NCBI GenBank assembly: GCA_947446855.1
Contig: CANFIH010000002.1
Span: 1 to 64,000, forward strand
DNA length: 64,000 bases
DNA from: Burkholderiales bacterium
GTDB taxonomy: Bacteria > Pseudomonadota > Gammaproteobacteria > Burkholderiales > Burkholderiaceae_C
Direction of reading: 5' to 3'
Shown: positions 57,892 through 64,000 of the stretch, in pieces
Position numbering within the stretch: the first letter of the stretch is position 1
Layout: each line of letters begins with the position of its first letter
Program-made: the position numbers and the translations under genes
Notes under the pieces: generated by a model
Told to the model about the DNA's origin: nothing
The model's database searches: none
Seen by the model: the letters and a program-made list of their open reading frames with translations, nothing else

Positions 57892-59805
57892 TTATTCCCG
57901 GTTAGGCGCCACGATGCCGGCGCGCTTCATGCGCCGGTACAGCGTCATGCGTGACAGGCCCAGCTGGCGTGCCACCTCGCTCACGTTCCAGTGCGCCTGG
58001 CGCAGCGCCTGCAGCAGCGCCGCAGCACCGGCCGGCGTTGGCGCTGCGTGTGCCGGCACTGCTTGGTTCACGGTGGGTGCGGGCCAGTCGGCCGCCTGTG
58101 CCAACTCCGGCAAATCCTGCAGGTCGATGGCTGCTGCATCGCTCATGCTGGCGGCGTAGTCCAGCACGTTTTTCAGCTCCCGCAGATTGCCCGGCCAGGC
58201 ATGGGCCATCAGCCGTTCGCGAGCCACCGCAGTGAGTGTGCGTTCGCCCAGCAGGCGGTCTATCGTGGCGCCCCGGTCGGCGCGCTGGCGCAGCGGCGGC
58301 AGGGTGAAGTGCGCGCCGTTGAGGCGGTAGTACAGATCATCGCGAAAGCGCCGCGCATGCACCATGGCTTCCAGCGGCGCATGGGTGGCGGCGATCACGC
58401 GGATGTTCACCGGCACGGGTTTGAGTGCGCCCACCGGCAGCACCTCGTGCTCCGACAGCACGCGCAGCAGGCGGGCCTGCAGCGGCAGCGGCATGTCGCC
58501 AATCTCGTCCAGAAACAGCGTGCCGCCATCGGCCTCCTGGATCAGGCCGCGCTTGCCCCGGCTGCTGGCGCCGGAGAAGCTGCCGGCCAGATGGCCGAAC
58601 AGCTCGCTCTCGATCAGCGCCTCGGGGATGGCGGCGCAGTTCACCGCCACAAAAGGCCTGGATTTGCGCGCGCCGCTGGCGTGCACGGCCTTGGCGAAAT
58701 ACTCCTTGCCCGAGCCGGTCTCGCCCGTCACCAGCAGGCTGATGGGCGAGTTGACCAGCAGCGCCACGCGCGCAATCTGCCGGTCCAGTACCGGGTCGCC
58801 TGCCGACAGTGCGGCCAGGGGTGCGGGCAGCTTACTGGCCACGGCCGCACGCGCCACCACGGCCGCAGGTGGCGGTGGCGTGGCGGACAGAAACAGCAGG
58901 CGGCGCACGCCGGCCAGCATCAGGGCACGCTGGTCGCTGGGCTGGGCCATGACATAGCTGCCGATGCGCGCAAACGGCAGATCAAACACCTCTTCAAAGC
59001 GCTGGCCCAGCAGCGGCTCGCCATCGCTGCGCTGCAAGGCCAGTTGCGCGCGCCGGTTGTGGCCGACCACGCGCCCGCTGCTGTCCAGCGCCAGCAGGTA
59101 CTCGGGTTGCACCTCCAGAAACTGCGGCGCACTCGACAGGCGCAGCACCCAGTCGCGCCGGTGGCGGTACAGAAAGGCGGCGTTCTCGATGTCGTGCGCG
59201 TGCATGGTCACCAGTTGCAGCGCCAGGTGCTGGCTCTCCTTGGGCTGCGACGAACTCAGTTGCGAAATATCCAGCACGGCGCTCAAACGTCCCACGCTGT
59301 CGTACACCGGTGCGCTGGTGCAGGTCAGCGGAATATGCGTGGCATCAAAGTGGTCATCCAGGTGCACGGTCAAGGCCTGGCCGGTGTTGATGCAGGTGCC
59401 CACGCCGCAGGTGCCGGCATGCTGCTCGCTCCAGTCGGCACCCAGGTACAGGCCGGCCTTGCGCAGGCTAGGCTCGGCCACCAGATCGCCCAGAAAGTCC
59501 ACGGTGACGCCGCGCGCATCGGTCAGCAGCACCACATAGCCCAGGCCGCACACCTTGCTGTAGAGCGACTCCAGCCCGTGGCGCGCGATCTGCAGCAGCG
59601 ACTCCATTTGGTCCTTGTGCTCGCGCAGGCGCGCCTGCGGCAGGATGACGGCCTCCTGCATGCGTGTGGGGTCCAGCCGGTGCTGGTGCACGCAGCGCTG
59701 CCAGCTGTCGCGTATCAGCAGCTCATGCCGGCTGCTGGCCGTGGCATGGCCGTGCAGGGCGACTTGCATGACGGTATCCATGTGCTGGCGCGGCGTGACT
59801 TGCAT
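57892..59805 (-). CDS. Sigma-54-interacting transcriptional activator, AcoR-like (GAF + AAA+ + Fis-type HTH)
   Basis: Walker A GETGSGKEYFAKAVH, GGTLFLDEIGDMPLPLQARLLRVL, C-terminal HTH VSEVARQLGLSRMTLYRRMKR; loop reads GSFSGA. Confidence 0.88.
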   Translation of the reverse strand: MQVTPRQHMDTVMQVALHGHATASSRHELLIRDSWQRCVHQHRLDPTRMQEAVILPQARLREHKDQMESLLQIARHGLESLYSKVCGLGYVVLLTDARGVTVDFLGDLVAEPSLRKAGLYLGADWSEQHAGTCGVGTCINTGQALTVHLDDHFDATHIPLTCTSAPVYDSVGRLSAVLDISQLSSSQPKESQHLALQLVTMHAHDIENAAFLYRHRRDWVLRLSSAPQFLEVQPEYLLALDSSGRVVGHNRRAQLALQRSDGEPLLGQRFEEVFDLPFARIGSYVMAQPSDQRALMLAGVRRLLFLSATPPPPAAVVARAAVASKLPAPLAALSAGDPVLDRQIARVALLVNSPISLLVTGETGSGKEYFAKAVHASGARKSRPFVAVNCAAIPEALIESELFGHLAGSFSGASSRGKRGLIQEADGGTLFLDEIGDMPLPLQARLLRVLSEHEVLPVGALKPVPVNIRVIAATHAPLEAMVHARRFRDDLYYRLNGAHFTLPPLRQRADRGATIDRLLGERTLTAVARERLMAHAWPGNLRELKNVLDYAASMSDAAAIDLQDLPELAQAADWPAPTVNQAVPAHAAPTPAGAAALLQALRQAHWNVSEVARQLGLSRMTLYRRMKRAGIVAPNRE

Positions 59806-60359
59806 GGGCTTCTTCCGGTGAGGAGAACAGGGCCTGACACCTTCCACCACAAGCCGGGCTGTGTCAATCGGGCGCAAACCCTTGCCCGGCTCGCAGGTGC
59901 GAGCGGGTGACAAATAAAGCCAGGCTCAAACCCCATGGGCTTGCGCTGTACGGTGATGGGGGAGATGCGTCGACAAGCGCCGCAGGGTCTTGGGGGTGGC
60001 CGTGAAGATCGCCATGGGCTGGAAGCGGGTCTTGAAATAAGTCCGTTATTTGCCGATCGAAGGTCTCATACCTGCATGTGCTTGCGCAGGAGAGGCAAGG
60101 GCGAGCTCCTCATGGTGTAGTACCACAAATCGTCGCCCGCCCTTACTCCTCCTGCTTACAGCTGCGTTGCTGCGTTCGTAAGGACATGCCAATACCGGGT
60201 GTTGGTACGCTGCACGGCGCATGGGTAGTCAAGCGTTTCGTTTGCAATGGTTCGCCACGACCGCATTCGGGAGCTCCATCTCACTTGCCGGACTTCGGCT
60301 ATCGCGGCGTGACGGCCTCAGATTGGCGCCAACCTTGGACAAATGTGACCCAATAGAGT

Positions 60360-60372
60360 AGGATTAAATCCT
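60360..60372. promoter_or_regulatory. AGGATT-A-AATCCT palindrome upstream of parD
   Basis: Perfect 6-bp arms 21 bp before the ATG. Confidence 0.4.
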
Positions 60373-60393
60373 GTTAAGAAATTTGGCGGTTCC

Positions 60394-60669
60394 ATGCGCA
60401 CAACTCAGCAAATGAGCATCACCCTCCCAATCGAAATGGCTGATGCGATCAAAGCGAAAGTCCGTTCTGGTGAGTACGCGACTGAAAGCGAAGTCATCCG
60501 TGATGGCATGCGGGCACTCATGGCGCGTGACCGTGCGGTGGAGAATTGGCTGCAAGGCCAGGTAGGCCCCGCTTACGATGCATTGAAGGCGGATGCATCG
60601 CGCGCCGTGAGCATTGACCAGGTGCGTGCGCGCCTTGCGGCTGAACATGCGAGCGCCAAGGCCCGATGA
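60394..60669 (+). CDS. parD: ParD-type antitoxin (ribbon-helix-helix)
   Basis: QMSITLPIEMADAIKAKVRSGEYATESEVIRDGMRALMARD. Confidence 0.88.
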   Translation: MRTTQQMSITLPIEMADAIKAKVRSGEYATESEVIRDGMRALMARDRAVENWLQGQVGPAYDALKADASRAVSIDQVRARLAAEHASAKAR

Positions 60670-60992
60670 TCTTTCAGGTTGTTTTTGCTCCCGAGGCGCT
60701 GGAGCAACTTGCTGAGTTGTACCGCTACATAGCCCTTGCGGCTTCCCCAGAAATTGCAGCCGGATACACGGATGCCATCGTGAACTATTGCGAAGGTCTT
60801 TCAGCATTTCCGCATCGAGGCACAACGCGCGACGATATCCGCACAGGGCTGAGAATCACCAATTACAAAAAGCGCGCCGTGATCGCCTTTGCTATTGACG
60901 AACAGTGCGTGTCCATTCTTGGTGTGTTCTACGGCGGCCAGGACTACGAAACGATTTTGCAGGACGACCCCGAAGAAGGCCATAAACACTGA
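60666..60992 (+). CDS. parE: ParE/RelE-superfamily toxin
   Basis: VVFAPEALEQLAELYRYIALAASPEIA...LGVFYGGQDYE; start overlaps the parD stop. Confidence 0.88.
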   Translation: MIFQVVFAPEALEQLAELYRYIALAASPEIAAGYTDAIVNYCEGLSAFPHRGTTRDDIRTGLRITNYKKRAVIAFAIDEQCVSILGVFYGGQDYETILQDDPEEGHKH

Positions 60993-61074
60993 TCGGAACC
61001 AGTGACACGATTCTTGCGGCCTATGTTCTGCGCGCAGTGACAATAGGGCCATCGCGTCACCACCTCTACCCGCC

Positions 61075-62094
61075 ATGGCCCAGCACCCCCTCCTCAAGAT
61101 CCAACCCCTGTCCTTCCCCTGGCAGACCATAGACCCGTTTTTGTTCTGCGTGCATCACAACGATGCCTACCCGGCCGGCAACGACCAGCAGGGCCCGCAG
61201 GCCTCGCTGGCAGGGCGCAATCTGGGGCAGGACTTTGGTGGCAAGGACGGCTGGAGCATGTACCACGGCGAGACCGTGCCCGGCTTTCCCGCACACCCGC
61301 ACCGCGGCTTCGAGACGGTGACCATCGTGCGCGATGGCCGCATCGACCATTCCGACTCGGCCGGCGCCACTGCGCGCTTTGGCGATGGCGATGTGCAATG
61401 GCTCACGGCGGGCAAAGGCATTGTTCACTGCGAAATGTTCCCCCTGCGCCACCAGGACAAGCCCAACCCCACCGAGCTGTTCCAGATCTGGCTCAACCTA
61501 CCGGCCAAAAGCAAGATGGCCGAGCCCCACTTCACCATGCTGTGGAACGAGGACATTCCGCGCCATGTGGCAACGGATGCCAACGGCCACGCCACGCACA
61601 TCGCCTGCATTGCGGGCACCTTGACGGGCGACCGCTGCCTGCCGCCGCCACCCGACTCCTGGGCCTCGCAGCCCGACGCCGACGTGGCCATCCTGACGCT
61701 CAAGATGGAGGCCGGGGCCCGCTGGACCCTGCCGGCGGCGCGCAGCGCGCAGACCCGGCGCCAGCTCTATTTCTTTGCCGGTGCCGCACTCACCATCGCC
61801 GGGCACAGCGTGGCGCCCGGCTCGGTGATGGAGGTGGCCGGTGACTATGCGGTGGAACTGGTGAATGGAGCCGAGGAGGCCGAACTGCTGCTGCTGCAAG
61901 GCCGCCCCATTGGCGAGCCGGTGGCGCAATACGGCCCCTTTGTGATGAACACCCAGACGGAAATCCAAGAGGCCTTTGCCGACTACCGCCGCACCGAATT
62001 CGGCGGCTGGCCCTGGGGCGCGAGCGACCCGGTGCACCCGCGCGACAAGGGCCGCTTTGCCCTGCACCCGGATGGCCGGGTCGAGGAGCGCTAA
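61075..62094 (+). CDS. Pirin-family protein
   Basis: FPAHPHRGFETVTIVRDGRIDHSDSAGATARFGDGDVQWLTAGKGIVHCEMF. Confidence 0.9.
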   Translation: MAQHPLLKIQPLSFPWQTIDPFLFCVHHNDAYPAGNDQQGPQASLAGRNLGQDFGGKDGWSMYHGETVPGFPAHPHRGFETVTIVRDGRIDHSDSAGATARFGDGDVQWLTAGKGIVHCEMFPLRHQDKPNPTELFQIWLNLPAKSKMAEPHFTMLWNEDIPRHVATDANGHATHIACIAGTLTGDRCLPPPPDSWASQPDADVAILTLKMEAGARWTLPAARSAQTRRQLYFFAGAALTIAGHSVAPGSVMEVAGDYAVELVNGAEEAELLLLQGRPIGEPVAQYGPFVMNTQTEIQEAFADYRRTEFGGWPWGASDPVHPRDKGRFALHPDGRVEER

Positions 62095-62107
62095 AGAGCC
62101 GAAAGCC

Positions 62108-63037
62108 ATGCAAGCCCTGATCGACACCATCGCCACGATGGAACCCGGCACCGACGCGCAGCGCATTTTTCACGGCCGCGGCGGTCTGCACCCCGGCTGC
62201 GAACACCTGGCGCTGGACTTCTATCCGCCGGTGTTGGTGCTGACCAGCTTCCAGCCCCTGGAGGATGACGCCCTGGCCGTAGTGCACACCGCACTGACCG
62301 AACGCTGGCAGCAACTCGCGCCCGACCAGCCGCTCAACTGGGTTTACCAATGGCGCACCGAAGGCCGCGCCGACACCCGCTTGATGGCTGGTGCCGTGCC
62401 CGAGCCGCAGGTGGTAAGCGAGAACGGCGCGCGCTACCGTGTGCATGTACTCAAGGGGCAGAACCACGGCCTGTTTCTGGACATGGCAGCCGGGCGGCAA
62501 TGGGTGGGCGCGCTGGCGGCGCGCCACCCCGATCTGCGCGTGCTCAATCTGTTTGCCTACACCTGCGCGTTTTCGGTCGTGGCACTGAAGGCCGGCGCGC
62601 GCCATGTGCTCAATGTGGACATGAGCCACGGCGCCATTGGCATCGGCCAGCAAAACCACCAACTCAATGGCCTCAGCACCGGTGCCAGCTTTTTACCGCA
62701 CGATATTTTCAGCACCTGGGGCAAGATCACGCGGGCTTCTCCCTTTGATCTGATCATCGTGGACCCGCCGAGCTACCAGAAGGGCAGCTTTGTGGCCACC
62801 AAGGACTACGCCCGCCTGATGCGCCGCCTGCCCGAGCTGCTGATGCCCGGCGGCTACGCCTTGCTGTGCCTGAACGCGCCGGAGCTGGGTGTCGACTTTC
62901 TGAAAACCCAGATGCAGGAACTGGCACCCGACGTGCGCTTTGTGGAGCGCATTGCCAACCCCGCAGTGTTTGCCGATGTGGATGCAGACCGCGCGCTCAA
63001 GGTGCTGTTGTTTCAGGCCTCCATGGACATCCGCTGA
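62108..63037 (+). CDS. Class I SAM-dependent methyltransferase (RlmI/RlmK-like)
   Basis: VLNLFAYTCAFSVVALKAGARHVLNVDMS and IVDPPSYQKGSF. Confidence 0.85.
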   Translation: MQALIDTIATMEPGTDAQRIFHGRGGLHPGCEHLALDFYPPVLVLTSFQPLEDDALAVVHTALTERWQQLAPDQPLNWVYQWRTEGRADTRLMAGAVPEPQVVSENGARYRVHVLKGQNHGLFLDMAAGRQWVGALAARHPDLRVLNLFAYTCAFSVVALKAGARHVLNVDMSHGAIGIGQQNHQLNGLSTGASFLPHDIFSTWGKITRASPFDLIIVDPPSYQKGSFVATKDYARLMRRLPELLMPGGYALLCLNAPELGVDFLKTQMQELAPDVRFVERIANPAVFADVDADRALKVLLFQASMDIR

Positions 63038-63068
63038 CGAACCTTGCACCGCGCGAACGGTGGCGCGC

Positions 63069-64000
63069 TCAAGCTACTGCGGTCGACGGGCCTGTTTCTC
63101 CCGCAGGCTGCTGCAGGCCACGCAGCAGGGCCGCGTAGAGCAACAGGGGGTCCACGGGCTTGGTGATGAAGTCGTCCATTCCGGCCAGTGTGCACTGGAC
63201 CCGGTCCTCCGCAAACGCATTCGCCGTCATCGCCAGGATCGGCGTGCGCCGCTTCTCGCGCTCGCGGATTCGGCGGGTCGTTTCCAGGCCGTCCAGCTTG
63301 GGCATCTGCATGTCCATCAGGATCAGGTCATAGGTGGTTGCGGTGGCCAGCTTCAGGGCTTCTTCGCCATCGCTGGCAAGGTCGACCTGGAAGCCGGCCT
63401 CGTTCAAAAGAAACAGCGCGATTTCCTGGTTGACCGGTTCATCGTCCGCCACCAGCACCCGCAGACCCGCATAGTCCCGCTTCAGGATGGCTTCGCAATC
63501 CAGGGAAGCCGGGAGGGCGCTGGCTTTGCCCAGTGCCTCGCCCTTGCCGATGCGCACGGTCAGCCAGAAGGTGCTGCCCCGGCCCGGCTGCGAAGTGGCT
63601 CCGGCATCGCCGCCCATCATGCGGGCGATCTTTTGGGCAATCGCCAGGCCCAGCCCGGTGCCGCCGTATTTGCGGGTGGTCGTGTTGTCAGCCTGTTCAA
63701 ACACCGTGAACAGCCGCGGCAGCACCGACGGGTCTATGCCCGGGCCCGTGTCGCTGACCTCAAAGCGCAGCAAGGCCGTGTCGGGACCGTCTTCCACCCT
63801 GCTGGCGCGCAGGTCAATGTGTCCGGCCTCGGTGAATTTGACCGCGTTGGAGAGGTAATTCAGCAAGGCCTGTTGCAGGCGCGTGCGGTCACCCAGGAGC
63901 GTGTAGGGCAGTGCGTCCGCCACCGTGGCAAGCGTGAGGCCTTTGGTCCTGGCCTTGTCGCTGACCATGGCCACCACGCCGGCCAGCATGTCGTCGAGTG
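63069..64000 (-). CDS. Hybrid histidine kinase, C-terminal HATPase + receiver (partial, runs off window end)
   Basis: YLSNAVKFTEAGHIDLRAS, GTGLGLAIAQKIARMMGG, VLVADDEPVNQEIALFLL...LILMDMQMPKLDGLET. Confidence 0.88.
   Translation of the reverse strand, partial: LDDMLAGVVAMVSDKARTKGLTLATVADALPYTLLGDRTRLQQALLNYLSNAVKFTEAGHIDLRASRVEDGPDTALLRFEVSDTGPGIDPSVLPRLFTVFEQADNTTTRKYGGTGLGLAIAQKIARMMGGDAGATSQPGRGSTFWLTVRIGKGEALGKASALPASLDCEAILKRDYAGLRVLVADDEPVNQEIALFLLNEAGFQVDLASDGEEALKLATATTYDLILMDMQMPKLDGLETTRRIREREKRRTPILAMTANAFAEDRVQCTLAGMDDFITKPVDPLLLYAALLRGLQQPAGETGPSTAVA

Noticed and set aside
57991-59910. 639-aa plus-strand ORF
   Set aside because: Antisense to the sigma-54 activator with intact AAA+ motifs.

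Overview
The window is about 64 kb of high-GC chromosomal DNA, probably from a Betaproteobacterium of Comamonadaceae type (inferred from gene content and codon bias). It contains no rRNA, tRNA, CRISPR array or obvious insertion sequence. Main blocks: (1) about 0.3-25 kb, a large inositol/sugar catabolic locus: iolB, iolE, iolD, an iolC-DUF2090 fusion, a second IolD paralogue, several Gfo/Idh/MocA dehydrogenases and TIM-barrel isomerases, a sugar ABC transporter, an aldehyde dehydrogenase, an HpcH/HpaI-type aldolase, a hydroxyacid dehydrogenase and an RpiR regulator. (2) 25-40 kb, an amide/urea module: a LuxR-type response regulator, an NCS1 permease fused to a hybrid histidine kinase, urtABCDE-like transporter, FmdA/FmdB, AmiE and a MoxR/VWA chaperone pair. 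(3) 40-64 kb: a QseBC-like two-component system with an OmpH-like gene, a Pal/OmpA lipoprotein, EutBC, an NTF2-FMO fusion with a textbook sigma-54 promoter layout, modABC, an AcoR-like activator, ParDE, pirin, a methyltransferase and a partial hybrid kinase. Best candidates for under-described biology: the permease-sensor-kinase fusion with a 16-bp palindrome in its divergent promoter; the repeated GCAAT-N4-ATTGC operator set in the inositol locus; a possible non-phosphorylative inositol branch; the AmiE-linked MoxR/VWA pair; and the sigma-54/IHF/UAS promoter. All assignments come from reading the sequence and supplied translations; no database search was run.
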